DNA from: Alkalimarinus alittae
Lineage (GTDB): Bacteria > Pseudomonadota > Gammaproteobacteria > Pseudomonadales > Oleiphilaceae
Direction of reading: 5' to 3'
Assembly: GCF_026016465.1 (NCBI RefSeq)
Contig: NZ_CP100390.1
Coordinates: 3,756,001 to 3,820,000 of the forward strand
Length of the DNA stretch: 64,000 bases
Below, one piece after another: positions 39,619 through 50,997 of this stretch (positions are counted from its first letter, which is position 1; the number at the start of each line of letters is the position of its first letter). The notes beneath the pieces were generated by a model, which was not told the DNA's origin, did not search any database, and saw only the letters and a list, made by a program, of their open reading frames with translations. A program made the position numbers and the translations under genes.

Positions 39619-40704
39619 CTATTTATAAACTCGCGCACCGTTTCGAACAAAGGGTGGCGTTACCACTTTAACTGTCTGTAGTTTTTTACGCATTTCAACC
39701 GAACAACTATCCCCTGTTTCCATAGGGACTCGCGCAATAGCTATTGAGTACCCCAACGTTGGCGAAAAGGTACCGCTGGTAATTTCACCTTCTCCGACGC
39801 CCTCAACAATGACCTTCTGATGGCCACGTAAAACACCGCGCTCTTCTAAAACAAGTCCAACTAGCTTAGTTTTAACGCCATCAGTCTTTTCAGCTTCTAG
39901 TGCCGCTCGCCCGATGAATTTACGATCTTCTGGCTGCCAAGCAATGGTCCACGCCATATTCGCTTGCAACGGGCTCGTATCTTCATCCATTTCAGAGCCA
40001 TATAAATTCATCCCCGCCTCGAGTCGTAACGTATCGCGTGCGCCAAGACCACAAGGCTTTACACCCGCAGTCTGAAGCTGCTGCCAAAACGACACCGCAC
40101 TTTCTTCAGGTAAAATAATTTCTAAGCCGTCTTCGCCGGTATAACCTGTTCGACACAGCATCCAACCGCCACTTTCTAGGCCTTGAAAGACCTTAAGCGT
40201 CGAAATAACATCGGCTTTTTCTCCTGCTAACACTTCTTTTGCTTTAGCAATTGCGTCTGGACCTTGAATAGCTAACATTGCCAACTCAGGACGCTCAGTC
40301 AAAACAATATCAAAACCAGACGCCTGCTTTTCCATCCAAGCGAGGTCTTTCTCTCGAGTACCGCAGTTAACAACCAAACGGTATCCTTCTGGCATTTTAT
40401 ATACGATTAGGTCGTCGATAACGCCACCTTTCTCGTTTAACATACCCGTGTATAGCGCCTTACCAACGTCTTTTAACTTGTCTACGTCGTTCGCTAGCAA
40501 GTACTGTAAATAGCGTTTTGCATCATCACCAGCAAGATCAACAATCGTCATATGAGAAACATCAAACATGCCACTGGCTTGGCGAACAATATGATGCTCT
40601 TCAAGCTGAGAACCGTAATGAATGGGCATATCCCAACCACCAAAGTCGACGATCTTTCCACCACAAGCCACGTGAGTGTCATAAAGTGCGGTTTTATTTC
40701 CCAT
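39619..40704 (-). CDS. gcvT: Glycine cleavage T protein (aminomethyltransferase)
   Basis: A 361-residue tetrahydrofolate-dependent enzyme that releases ammonia from the aminomethyl carried by GcvH and forms methylene-THF. Visible motifs are [20 protein letters not shown] at the N-terminus, FDVSHM (catalytic Asp region) and [10 protein letters not shown]. The length matches E. coli GcvT (364). It is the first gene of the gcv operon. The 180-bp upstream region was read for a tandem glycine riboswitch; none was recognised. Confidence 0.97.
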   Translation of the reverse strand: MGNKTALYDTHVACGGKIVDFGGWDMPIHYGSQLEEHHIVRQASGMFDVSHMTIVDLAGDDAKRYLQYLLANDVDKLKDVGKALYTGMLNEKGGVIDDLIVYKMPEGYRLVVNCGTREKDLAWMEKQASGFDIVLTERPELAMLAIQGPDAIAKAKEVLAGEKADVISTLKVFQGLESGGWMLCRTGYTGEDGLEIILPEESAVSFWQQLQTAGVKPCGLGARDTLRLEAGMNLYGSEMDEDTSPLQANMAWTIAWQPEDRKFIGRAALEAEKTDGVKTKLVGLVLEERGVLRGHQKVIVEGVGEGEITSGTFSPTLGYSIAIARVPMETGDSCSVEMRKKLQTVKVVTPPFVRNGARVYK

Positions 40705-40886
40705 AACTAAGCCTTTTGCTAATTATCGAATGTTGTTGAATCACAAAAATGCGATTTTATCACAACTCTTCAGCTGTCATTGATGAAAATGGCACGGCCA
40801 TTTAGCGGCGCCTATAATACCCGATATAGTGCGTTCAATGAATAGGTAAAAACTGACTGGTAATACAAGGTTTTAGGTAAGCAGAT

Positions 40887-41519
40887 TTATTTTTTTATCC
40901 CTAGAAACGCCATCAGCGCCGGAATCACAACCTCGAAACTTGAAAACTCATGACTTCCGCCGGTTTGAATCCACGCTGGGGAATCTCCAAGCTTCAGCAA
41001 AGCTTCACGATAATTAAGCGTGTCATCAGCGGTTTGAGTTAGAAGCAGTAAATTTTTAGGTCGCGATACTTTATCGATATCTAACGCTAACAGCTGATCC
41101 ATATGACTTGTCGTAAGCGTATAGCGCTCGCCGCTATACAAGTTTTGATTCTCGCCAAGGTAATCAGCTAAAAGTTGGTAAGGTTTAACGGCTGGATTGA
41201 TTAATGCGGCTTTGAGGGAATATTTCTCTGCAAAATAAATCGCGTAATACCCCCCTAATGAACTGCCTATCAGCGAAACCGGCCCTAATGCTAGCTGCTC
41301 CTCAATTAGAGCCGATATTGAACACTCAACCTGTGCAGGCGAGTATGACAGTCGAGGAACTAAGTAACGGCATGAGTAGGTTGATTGATTAAGATAGCCT
41401 TTTAGAAACTGAGCCTTATGCGACTCAGGCGAACTGTTAAATCCATGGAGATAAATTAAGGTCGCTGTTGGCGTCTTATTGTTTTGAGCGTTAGGCTTTT
41501 GCCCGGTCACACTAGCCAA
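40887..41519 (-). CDS. yqiA: YqiA-type alpha/beta-hydrolase esterase
   Basis: A 210-residue hydrolase with the nucleophile elbow IGSSLGGYYA, a histidine in GGSHEF and an acidic residue near TQTADDTLNY, completing a Ser-Asp-His triad. The N-terminal LIYLHGFNSSPESHKA is typical of the YqiA family, which in E. coli has esterase activity on short acyl esters. It lies 5 bp downstream of cpdA, the E. coli order nudF-yqiB-cpdA-yqiA. parE, next in E. coli, is absent here. Substrate unknown. Confidence 0.88.
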   Translation of the reverse strand: MASVTGQKPNAQNNKTPTATLIYLHGFNSSPESHKAQFLKGYLNQSTYSCRYLVPRLSYSPAQVECSISALIEEQLALGPVSLIGSSLGGYYAIYFAEKYSLKAALINPAVKPYQLLADYLGENQNLYSGERYTLTTSHMDQLLALDIDKVSRPKNLLLLTQTADDTLNYREALLKLGDSPAWIQTGGSHEFSSFEVVIPALMAFLGIKK

Positions 41520-41524
41520 GCCTT

Positions 41525-42373
41525 TTAATACCCTTTGCTGGTGTAATCTACCAAAAACTCAATATGGTCCGCGCGCTCCACACCAGTATTGATCGAGCCA
41601 TCAGCCTTTAACTGTAGCCAACGATAGCCTGGCGCCAGATTATCCACCGCAAATGATTCAGATTTCGGCAAAAACTGGACGCAGGTAGACGGCGAAGCTA
41701 ACAACCGAACCCCTTTTCTGACAGCATCAATTTCTTGGTGGATATGCCCCCACACCAATCCTCTTACGTTAGCATGCCGGTCAATAATGCTTAATAATTG
41801 ATCCCTGTTTTTTAAGCCTATAGCATCTAGCCACTTACAATCAATATCGACGGGGTGGTGATGGAAGCTCACGAGACTATGCAAATCAGGTCTTTCAGAG
41901 AGCGCATCATCTAGCAACTGCAATTCAGTATCAGATAGATGGCCATGCACTTCGCCATCAAGCAATGAGTCTAGAAAAACAAACTGCCACTCACCCATAC
42001 GAACGACTTTTTCAAGCGCACCGTTAGTGCCTGCGACATCCTTCATTGTCTCTCGGTTATCGTGGTTACCCGTAAACCAATAAACAGGGCAATCAAAACC
42101 GCTTAATTTTTCTTCAAAGCAACGATAGGCCTCACTTGATCCATCTTGCGCAAGGTCGCCTGTAGCAATGACAGCATCAGGCGTAGTATGGTTTTGCTTA
42201 ACAAGCTGAAGCACGGCATCAAGACTAGAGCGCGTGTTCATGCCCAGCAGCTTACCGTCTTCTTCTTTACGTAAATGAGGGTCGGTAATCTGAATAATCA
42301 ATAATGCATCATCAGATGGCGAACACTCTGCTATTTTCTGTTTCTTTGGATGATCTTCGTCGGCAATATTCAT
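41525..42373 (-). CDS. cpdA: 3',5'-cyclic-AMP phosphodiesterase
   Basis: A 282-residue class III phosphodiesterase that degrades cAMP. Metal-binding motifs are TDPHLR, ATGDLAQDG, TGNHDN, a HHHPVD run and GHIHQE, the complete calcineurin-like set. The length matches E. coli CpdA (275). The neighbours yqiB, nudF and yqiA are those of E. coli and Pseudomonas. It would lower cAMP-CRP signalling; regulation of the gene is not visible. Confidence 0.95.
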   Translation of the reverse strand: MNIADEDHPKKQKIAECSPSDDALLIIQITDPHLRKEEDGKLLGMNTRSSLDAVLQLVKQNHTTPDAVIATGDLAQDGSSEAYRCFEEKLSGFDCPVYWFTGNHDNRETMKDVAGTNGALEKVVRMGEWQFVFLDSLLDGEVHGHLSDTELQLLDDALSERPDLHSLVSFHHHPVDIDCKWLDAIGLKNRDQLLSIIDRHANVRGLVWGHIHQEIDAVRKGVRLLASPSTCVQFLPKSESFAVDNLAPGYRWLQLKADGSINTGVERADHIEFLVDYTSKGY

Positions 42374-42534
42374 ACCCTAGCTCAGCCTCCCCTATAACCT
42401 TATCCGATGCGCTATTATTTTTATTTTATTATTTTTTATCTTATTGATTATTAAGATCGCGTCGGCATTCGTAGATATGATGTGAATTTAACCATCACCT
42501 TATAAATTGCGAGGACACTTTTCCAGTGTAGCAT

Positions 42535-42987
42535 TCACATTTTGCTAGTCAGGTCGCAAATTGCGTGCCCAAATTTCAGACAATAGTCTAACCATTCCGC
42601 AAGAAAGGCATTAATTTGAATTTTTTCATCGGGGTGATGCATAAAACGGTTGGGGTAATCGTTCACCGCCTGAATTCGCCTGTGGCGACGACAGCTTATA
42701 ACTTCGGCCATGCCTACATCATGATATAGTCGCACGGTCATTTGCGGGTTATTAAGCCATTTACCGGAGTTGTGTATCTGTTCAAGATAAACCGTGTCGG
42801 TATATTTGCAGGTTTCTATTAACTTAATTCGCACACGGCCAAGATACTGGGTATCTGAAGAGAGTTGAAATTCCGCGACCTTATCATCAAAATCACGAGG
42901 TATTAGCTTTAACAAGCGTAGGTAATTACCGTCACCCAAAGCCCCAAGACGCGTAATATCTGGAACATATCGACGTTTAAAATTCAT
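42535..42987 (-). CDS. yqiB: DUF1249 protein (YqiB family)
   Basis: A 150-residue protein of the DUF1249 family, with the characteristic RYVPDITRLGALGDGNYLRLLKL N-terminus (shown here in part) and the QAVNDYPNRFMHHPDEK motif near the C-terminus. No enzymatic motif, signal or membrane helix is visible. It sits between nudF and cpdA exactly as yqiB does in E. coli, which suggests a conserved but unknown link to that operon. The start ATG at 42987 lies behind GGGG-rich DNA that could serve as ribosome-binding site. Confidence 0.85.
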   Translation of the reverse strand: MNFKRRYVPDITRLGALGDGNYLRLLKLIPRDFDDKVAEFQLSSDTQYLGRVRIKLIETCKYTDTVYLEQIHNSGKWLNNPQMTVRLYHDVGMAEVISCRRHRRIQAVNDYPNRFMHHPDEKIQINAFLAEWLDYCLKFGHAICDLTSKM

Positions 42988-43056
42988 GCATTCCCCACTA
43001 AAAACCGTAGCGCATCGACCTCCTAACAGTCCACCTCACCGTTATTACTCATAACG

Positions 43057-43686
43057 CTAGCGTTCAGACCAGTCAGCCCTCAATATATCACGATTCAATT
43101 GCAACCACTGCAATGCAATAATCGACGCGGCGTTATTAATTTTTCCACTGGCTACATAATCAAACGCCTGACTCGCTTGAACCACATGCACTTTAATGTC
43201 TTCACCTTCATACTCTAAGCCATGAATGCCTTGAGCCGTCGAGACATCAACCTGCCCACAATACAGATGAACTTTTTCGTTGGTACCGCCAGGGGAAACC
43301 AAGTACTGGCAGATGGGACGTAACTCACCCAGCTCGATACCCGCCTCCTCAACGCCTTCACGCCGAGCAACGGTTTCAGGTGTTTCACCTTCATCGTTAA
43401 TACCCGCAACCAGCTCTAGCAGCCACGGGCTTTGTCCATGATCTAGCGCGCCCACGCGAAATTGTTCAAGCAGCACCACTTGATCAGTTTTTGCATCATA
43501 AGGCAGCACACAAGTAGACTCGCCCCGCACAAACAACTCGCGCTGTAGCTCTTTGCACCAGCCACCTTCAAACAGCCGGTGAGACAGGCGATAACGATCT
43601 ATTTTAAAGAACCCATTAAACGCCCGTTCTCTCGAAAGAACCTTAACGTCAGACTCATCAAACGGCTGTTTAATATCGTTCATCAT
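43057..43686 (-). CDS. nudF: ADP-ribose pyrophosphatase
   Basis: A 209-residue Nudix hydrolase that cleaves ADP-ribose to AMP and ribose 5-phosphate. The Nudix box is visible from GINDEGETPETVARREGVEE (family GX5EX7REUXEEXGU) and the upstream ELVAG glycine belongs to the same loop. It is preceded by thiC on the same strand and followed by yqiB, the arrangement remembered from Pseudomonas. E. coli NudF is 209 residues, the same length. Confidence 0.94.
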   Translation of the reverse strand: MMNDIKQPFDESDVKVLSRERAFNGFFKIDRYRLSHRLFEGGWCKELQRELFVRGESTCVLPYDAKTDQVVLLEQFRVGALDHGQSPWLLELVAGINDEGETPETVARREGVEEAGIELGELRPICQYLVSPGGTNEKVHLYCGQVDVSTAQGIHGLEYEGEDIKVHVVQASQAFDYVASGKINNAASIIALQWLQLNRDILRADWSER

Positions 43687-43706
43687 TATCGCGCCTCTCC
43701 TTTAAA

Positions 43707-45620
<1,914 letters not shown>

Positions 45621-45667
45621 TTAAATAAAAGAGATGGGGAGAGAGATATCAAATTATATTTGATCTC

Positions 45668-45754
45668 GAATCCCTACGCCGGTACTAACCGGATCAGGTC
45701 AACGGGTTCTGAGTATTCAGTCTCAGCTTTTTGAAAAGCACCCCGACAAGACGA
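45668..45754 (-). promoter_or_regulatory. TPP riboswitch (THI box) of thiC
   Basis: Reading leftwards, the conserved THI-box segments appear in order: GGGGTGC, GCTGAGA, an ACCCGTTGACCTGATCC block, GGTTAGTACCGGCGTAGGGA. This is the TPP aptamer core and leaves no doubt about class. Between aptamer and thiC start there is no stem followed by a T-tract on the coding strand; CCCCA (about 45635-45639) could pair with TGGGG (45599-45603) near the ribosome-binding region, so translational control is likely. The rest of the 330-bp thiC-tolC gap (45755-45920) shows no further element I can name. Confidence 0.96.
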
Positions 45755-45920
45755 GTCAAGTGTAGAGATATAAGGCAAAATTGTCCATAATGCTGCTAGA
45801 ATCAAGAAATATAGAAAATTTCACAACATAAACAGAGAGTTCGCGGCAGATATCGTAACTGCCTCGTCAACATCTGAGTATCTTCCGTTTAGTCCAAATG
45901 GACAAAATACAGGATTTTCA

Positions 45921-47255
45921 ATGAAACAGACAAAACAACTCCTTGCCACAGCCATTAGCACCATACTAGCGTCTTCTTCGGCCTTTGCCGTAGACCTCGT
46001 CACTGTTTATGAACAAGCGGTGCAATATGATTCAAATATAGCGGCATCAAAAGCGGCTTATCAAGCAGAGCAAGAAAGCGCTTACCAAGCGAGGGCATTC
46101 TTGCTTCCTAATGTAATTGCAAGTGCAAACACTGCTCATACAGACCAGGAATACAAAAATAACGCAAGTATTGATGATAGCTTTAAGTCTTCAGAGTATG
46201 GCGTATCGTTAACTCAGCCGATTTTCAGGGCAAATGCTTGGTTCAATTATCAGTCGAGCCAATATAATAGCCAACGCGCTGAAGCAGACTTTGCGAAAGC
46301 ACAGCAAGATCTTATTCTTACGACAGCAACTGCTTATTTTGGCGTATTGAGAGCAAAAGAAAACCTAGCCACAGCCATCTCTGCAGAAGCTGCTTTTAAG
46401 CGCCAGTGGGAACAAGCAAAAGAACGCTTTGATGTTGGCTTGATCGCAATAACAGAGGTTCATGAATCCAGAGCCTCATACGACTCAATCAAGACATCTA
46501 GAATCAGAAGTGAAGGCGACTTACAAATTGCAAAGGAAACGCTATCTCGCCTAACGGGCGCGGTTTACGACGACGTTAACAACCTAGATGAAGGCTTCCC
46601 TATCGCCCAACCTACACCTAGCAATGCAGATGAGTGGGTTAACACAGCATACCAACAAAATTGGTCAATAAAGTCGGCTGAATATACCTTACAGTCTCTA
46701 GATGAACAGCTTAAAACGGAAAAGTCAGGGCATTACCCCACGCTTGACCTATCTGCTAGCTATACCGTTAATGATTTTGATGGCGCAGTTCAACCCGACG
46801 CTGCTAGGGATAGTGCAAGCATTGCACTGGTATTCGAGCTACCGCTGTATCAAGGCGGCGGCACATCAGCTAGCATTCGCCGGTCACGTTTTTTAGTTGA
46901 ACAGTCTCGTCAGGTTCTTGAAACCACTCGACGTAATGTAAAACTAGACACCCGCAGCCTCTATACCGCCATTAAAACCGATATCGATACCGTTGCATCA
47001 CAAAAGCAAAATATCGTATCTCGTGAAAGTGCTTTAGAAGCAACACGTGCAGGCTACAGTGTTGGTACACGAAATATTGTTGAAGTTCTGGATGCTGAAA
47101 GAAATTACTTTGTAGCATTACGAGATTACGCGAATGCGCGCTTTGACTACGTTATTGATAGCCTTTCAATCAAGCAGGCTGCAGGAACACTTAGCCCACA
47201 AGATTTGATTGACTTGAATAAGTGGTTACAGGTAACGACTCAGAAACAGCCTTAA
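45921..47255 (+). CDS. tolC: TolC-family outer membrane channel
   Basis: A 444-residue outer-membrane efflux/secretion duct. A cleavable signal peptide (about 1-23, ending SSAFA) precedes VDLVTVYEQAVQYDS. Two OEP repeats with coiled-coil helices and beta-strands follow (YFGVLRAKENL in the first and SALEATRAGYSVGTRNIVEVLDAE in the second are family signatures). The length matches E. coli TolC minus its tail. It is divergent from thiC; in E. coli tolC also neighbours nudF, with thiC absent there. AGGA lies 6 bases before the ATG. A perfect palindromic terminator follows. Confidence 0.96.
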   Translation: MKQTKQLLATAISTILASSSAFAVDLVTVYEQAVQYDSNIAASKAAYQAEQESAYQARAFLLPNVIASANTAHTDQEYKNNASIDDSFKSSEYGVSLTQPIFRANAWFNYQSSQYNSQRAEADFAKAQQDLILTTATAYFGVLRAKENLATAISAEAAFKRQWEQAKERFDVGLIAITEVHESRASYDSIKTSRIRSEGDLQIAKETLSRLTGAVYDDVNNLDEGFPIAQPTPSNADEWVNTAYQQNWSIKSAEYTLQSLDEQLKTEKSGHYPTLDLSASYTVNDFDGAVQPDAARDSASIALVFELPLYQGGGTSASIRRSRFLVEQSRQVLETTRRNVKLDTRSLYTAIKTDIDTVASQKQNIVSRESALEATRAGYSVGTRNIVEVLDAERNYFVALRDYANARFDYVIDSLSIKQAAGTLSPQDLIDLNKWLQVTTQKQP

Positions 47256-47285
47256 AAGAGCCATTATAAATCACGCTAGAACCCT

Positions 47286-47343
47286 TGCAGGAGCGCCACT
47301 TTGGCGCGTTTTTAGTTTTTAACGCCAAAGTGGCGCTCCTGCA
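47286..47343. terminator. 21-bp perfect inverted repeat between tolC and waaA
   Basis: TGCAGGAGCGCCACTTTGGCG (47286-47306) is exactly complementary to 47323-47343, with a 16-base loop rich in T and A. It lies 30 bp after tolC and immediately before the waaA stop, so it can end both convergent transcripts. The arms are longer than needed, which also fits a REP/MITE-type repeat. Confidence 0.8.
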
Positions 47344-47345
47344 CA

Positions 47346-48620
47346 TTACGTTTTTGGCAACATACAGGCGTCAATTTCACTCAACAACCGATCAAGCGCA
47401 CCTCGGTTGGCTTCAACCACCACATTAGCCGCCAATCCAACTTCTTGCCTATATGGCTCATCTTCAAAAAACTCACCGACCCGATCAGCTAATAGCTCTG
47501 CAGACCCAACAAACTTAAGCCCTCCCGCCGCTGATAATTCGTGACAAATTCCTTCAAAGTTGAAAATGTGAGGCCCCATAATAACAGGCATTTTTAACGC
47601 AGCCGGCTCCAAGGGGTTATGCCCACCACTTTCAATTAAACTACCCCCAACAAACGCCACATCGGCCGCAGCATAAAACAGCATCAACTCACCCATAGTA
47701 TCAGCCAGCAAGACTTGCACCGTTTCATCTAGCATATCCTTTGAACTTCGCTTTGCGGTTTTATAACCCGCACGGGTGCAAAGTTGATAAACACTTTTAA
47801 AGCGCTCTGGGTGCCGAGGTACAATAATCAACAAGGCATCAGGCCACTGCTTTAGCAGTTTCTTGTGAGCATCTAATGCAGGTTGGTCTTCGCCTTGATG
47901 CGTGCTCGCAGCAATCCAAACAGGTCGATTCTTCCCCCACTGCAGCTTTAGATCATGACTTTTAGTCGTGATACTTGAATCAATAGAAAAATCAAACTTG
48001 ATACTCCCAGAAACAACAACACGCCCCTCTTCAGCACCCGCTAATTTAAAACGGTCAGCATCGGCTGCATTTTGAGCCACAATACGACTTAGCCCTCGTA
48101 ACATCGGCTGTGCAATAAAACGAACTCGCTGATAACCTCGCGCAGAACGTTCAGATAGTCTCGCATTGGCGAGAATGACCGGCGCGCCCGAACGCGCGGT
48201 GCAATGCACAATATTGGGCCAAAGTTCAGTCTCCATAATGATTAACATCTCAGGCTTTATCTTTCTGAGAAAACGTTTAACTGAACTAGGCAAATCATAA
48301 GGCGCATAAACATGAAAGACTGAGTCGCCAAAAAGCGCCTGCACGCGTTCAGAGCCCGTTGGCGTCATAGTCGTGACAACAATATCGCGCTCTGGATAGC
48401 GTTGCTGTAGAGACTTTATCAAAGGTGCAGCGGCGATCGTTTCCCCCACTGATACAGCGTGTACCCAAATAGGCTTGTTGAGGGATTGTTGAGGGAAAAG
48501 TGCAAAGCGCTCTAGCCAGCGTGCAGCATAAGCTGGTGCCTTCCAGGCTCGATACAAAAGTCTGAGCAAAATAAATGGAGTTATTAAATAAAAGAGTACG
48601 CTGTAAAAATTTCGCCCCAC
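47346..48620 (-). CDS. waaA: 3-deoxy-D-manno-octulosonic acid (Kdo) transferase
   Basis: A 424-residue inner-membrane-associated glycosyltransferase that adds Kdo to lipid A precursor. The N-terminal hydrophobic anchor (about 3-22) and WVHAVSVGETIAAAPLI with the catalytic glutamate are typical. The donor-binding segment near GGHNPLEPAA supports the GT30 family. The length matches E. coli WaaA (425). Its ATG overlaps the last base of the waaL stop, so the two genes are coupled. Whether it adds one or two Kdo cannot be read. Confidence 0.95.
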   Translation of the reverse strand: MGRNFYSVLFYLITPFILLRLLYRAWKAPAYAARWLERFALFPQQSLNKPIWVHAVSVGETIAAAPLIKSLQQRYPERDIVVTTMTPTGSERVQALFGDSVFHVYAPYDLPSSVKRFLRKIKPEMLIIMETELWPNIVHCTARSGAPVILANARLSERSARGYQRVRFIAQPMLRGLSRIVAQNAADADRFKLAGAEEGRVVVSGSIKFDFSIDSSITTKSHDLKLQWGKNRPVWIAASTHQGEDQPALDAHKKLLKQWPDALLIIVPRHPERFKSVYQLCTRAGYKTAKRSSKDMLDETVQVLLADTMGELMLFYAAADVAFVGGSLIESGGHNPLEPAALKMPVIMGPHIFNFEGICHELSAAGGLKFVGSAELLADRVGEFFEDEPYRQEVGLAANVVVEANRGALDRLLSEIDACMLPKT

Positions 48621-49840
48621 TAAACAAGTACTCGTTTCTGAGCATTAAGATACCCGCACAATACCCCAATAGGAAGCCAAAAAATCAACCATATCTCCTG
48701 AGGGCTAGAGATCAGTTTATAGGTATCAGTTATCGAAAGGGCCAATACAGTAAAAAAGATTATTAGCACCGAGTCTCGCTTCTTCCCCCTTAATTGAAGT
48801 GCTCTAAAAAAAATATAACAAAAGACTAAGCTCAACAAAAGCACTGGTATAATACCGCCATAAACCCACATCGAGAGAAATAAATTATGAGGGTGATCTA
48901 TAACTATATTACCCACAGATGCGGCCACAGCCATACCAGTCTGAGTATGAGAAAAATCCGTAGCAACCCCAATGCCAAACCAAAAATACTCATTCATATT
49001 GGATAAAGTAGCGGACCATATATCAAATCGGTATGAGCTACCCCTCTCAATCATACTTTGAATAACGGACCCTAAATCAAGAAATAAATATAAGCCCAAA
49101 GCGACAAAAGTAGAAAAAAAACCAACTAAAACTCTAGCCTTCATTGTTTTGATGAGCCAAATTATGCCTAGCCATAATATAATTGTTGCAATTATAGGTC
49201 CTCGACTCTGGCTTAGAAACACAAAAAAAGACACCGCCGTTAGGCTTAGAACAGTAGAGATAATATCTTTTTTATTATCCAAGTTAGCGCCTAGCAATGA
49301 CATGACCCAAACCATAATCAAGACCCCACTTCCGAGGATCGGGTGATCCAGTAGCCCCATCCCTACTAACCGTTGTGGATATCGTGCCTCAGCAAAATAA
49401 ATAGCAATTGCAGAAACCGCAGCAATTGCAGCCGATAACTGTAATATATAATAATGAACTTTTAATTCATTTAACTTATGAAAACCATAAAAATACATGG
49501 CCGTAGCAAATACCAAGGTAATAAAAAACCACCGACTATAACGCCTAATGACATCCCCAGATAACTCTTCCCTCCCCCAGTACACCGTCAAATACAAGCT
49601 TGTTAGGAGCAAAACTATTAGCCAGAAAGTAATATCTTGTTTAACTACTCTCCTATTCCCTTCATTTAAGAGCAGTAATAAAATGGCTGGTAAAACCCCA
49701 ATAAAATAAAACGCCCGAGATAAGTCATCATAGTTTTGATTTATAGAAAGAACCAAAAAAATCAACGTGGAATACAAGAGATATGCAGACCAGAAGCGAG
49801 GTTCAAGCGACGAATCCCGAAAAAAACCAACTAAATTCAT
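48620..49840 (-). CDS. waaL: O-antigen ligase family membrane protein
   Basis: A 406-residue protein with about 10-12 hydrophobic helices and the Wzy_C/O-antigen-ligase domain, including a periplasmic loop with the DHPHNLFL and VATDFSHTQTG regions. This would join O-antigen or polysaccharide to the lipid A core in the periplasm, or polymerise glycan; the family does not separate the two without context. Lying in the core LPS cluster next to waaA makes WaaL most likely. Its start lies 221 bp from the divergent glycosyltransferase gene. Confidence 0.82.
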   Translation of the reverse strand: MNLVGFFRDSSLEPRFWSAYLLYSTLIFLVLSINQNYDDLSRAFYFIGVLPAILLLLLNEGNRRVVKQDITFWLIVLLLTSLYLTVYWGREELSGDVIRRYSRWFFITLVFATAMYFYGFHKLNELKVHYYILQLSAAIAAVSAIAIYFAEARYPQRLVGMGLLDHPILGSGVLIMVWVMSLLGANLDNKKDIISTVLSLTAVSFFVFLSQSRGPIIATIILWLGIIWLIKTMKARVLVGFFSTFVALGLYLFLDLGSVIQSMIERGSSYRFDIWSATLSNMNEYFWFGIGVATDFSHTQTGMAVAASVGNIVIDHPHNLFLSMWVYGGIIPVLLLSLVFCYIFFRALQLRGKKRDSVLIIFFTVLALSITDTYKLISSPQEIWLIFWLPIGVLCGYLNAQKRVLV

Positions 49841-50061
49841 ATTAATCCGTATACCGTACCTTATACTTCAACCGATTCACTACACTGATAGTATAACTTC
49901 AAACATTACCTATCTTAACGGCACCTTATTTTTACATATCAATAACCATAACACTCATAGCAGTAAAGTATTACCCATATTCTTTCAATACCCCATAGAT
50001 ATTGAATAAAACAAAGCTTACACTTAGCTTATTTATTTTACTATAAAATCTGAATGTAATC

Positions 50062-50970
50062 ATGCTAAGACTAACAAACAAAAAGAAACAGCAAGCACTT
50101 CTAAACACACAATTACTTAAGCAAAAGTCTTTATATTTAGCTCTGAGGTATCAGGACTTTTCATTAAATAAAGAAACCCTAGGCGTTTGCAACACCAACG
50201 AGCATGAAATTATTATATCACTCACAACTTTCGGCTATCGGGTTAATGATGTACACCTAACAATCGAAAGTTTATTTCAGCAGTCAGTTAAAGCTAGTCG
50301 AATTATTCTCTGGCTATCTACTCGAGACTTTCCTAACAAAGAACTAGATATCCCCTCCATCCTTAAAAAACAAGCAAAAAGAGGGCTTGAGATTGCTTTT
50401 TGCGAGGAGGATCTGGGACCTTATACTAAGTTTTTCTACACACTAAAAAAACACCCTGAAAGCCTTATAGTTACTGTTGATGATGATATTTTATACGCAA
50501 ACGATACCATCGATTTACTCTATAGAGCTTACCTTAAAGACCCAAAGACCATCCATTGTCTTCGAGCTCATAAAATGCTACTTGATAAAACAGGTCAATT
50601 GCTTCCTTATAAAAAATGGGAGAAAGTAACTCAAGAAAAATCACCCGCGCTAGACATATTTCCCACTGGCGTTGGGGGTGTATTATACTTCCCAAATTGC
50701 TTCGACGATGAGATTTTTAATAAAGGTGAATTTTTAAAGCTTGCCCCAAATTCAGACGATGTTTGGTTGAAAGCAATGTCACTCAAAAAAGGGACTTATT
50801 GCCAAAAAGTTTTGGACGAAAGACCTTGGGAGCCTAGGAATGTCATCATTGAAGGGTCACAAAAGTACTCATTAAAAAGAAAAAATAAATCTAGAGAAGA
50901 AGGTAATGACCCTAAAATAAAGGCCGTATTCGACAAGTATAATTTATTGGAGCGACTTTACTCTCAGTAA
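50062..50970 (+). CDS. Putative GT-A-type glycosyltransferase
   Basis: A 302-residue cytoplasmic protein with the metal-binding DxD-like run VTVDDDILY (about 139-147) and the N-terminal IIISLTTFGYRV and SLFQQSVKASRIILWLS pattern of GT-A transferases. The exact GT family and sugar are not recognised. It is the only plus-strand gene in the LPS region, sits between two minus-strand units, and uses more A/T-ending codons than the core genes outside. It is preceded by an AT-rich 221-bp gap with no clear promoter. Acquired origin is plausible. Confidence 0.72.
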   Translation: MLRLTNKKKQQALLNTQLLKQKSLYLALRYQDFSLNKETLGVCNTNEHEIIISLTTFGYRVNDVHLTIESLFQQSVKASRIILWLSTRDFPNKELDIPSILKKQAKRGLEIAFCEEDLGPYTKFFYTLKKHPESLIVTVDDDILYANDTIDLLYRAYLKDPKTIHCLRAHKMLLDKTGQLLPYKKWEKVTQEKSPALDIFPTGVGGVLYFPNCFDDEIFNKGEFLKLAPNSDDVWLKAMSLKKGTYCQKVLDERPWEPRNVIIEGSQKYSLKRKNKSREEGNDPKIKAVFDKYNLLERLYSQ

Positions 50971-50997
50971 CGCATGGAGCCACTTCCAACTCTTAAT

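Noticed and set aside
40705..40886. Glycine riboswitch before gcvT
   Set aside because: The upstream region lacks the conserved aptamer core segments, and I saw no tandem aptamer layout.
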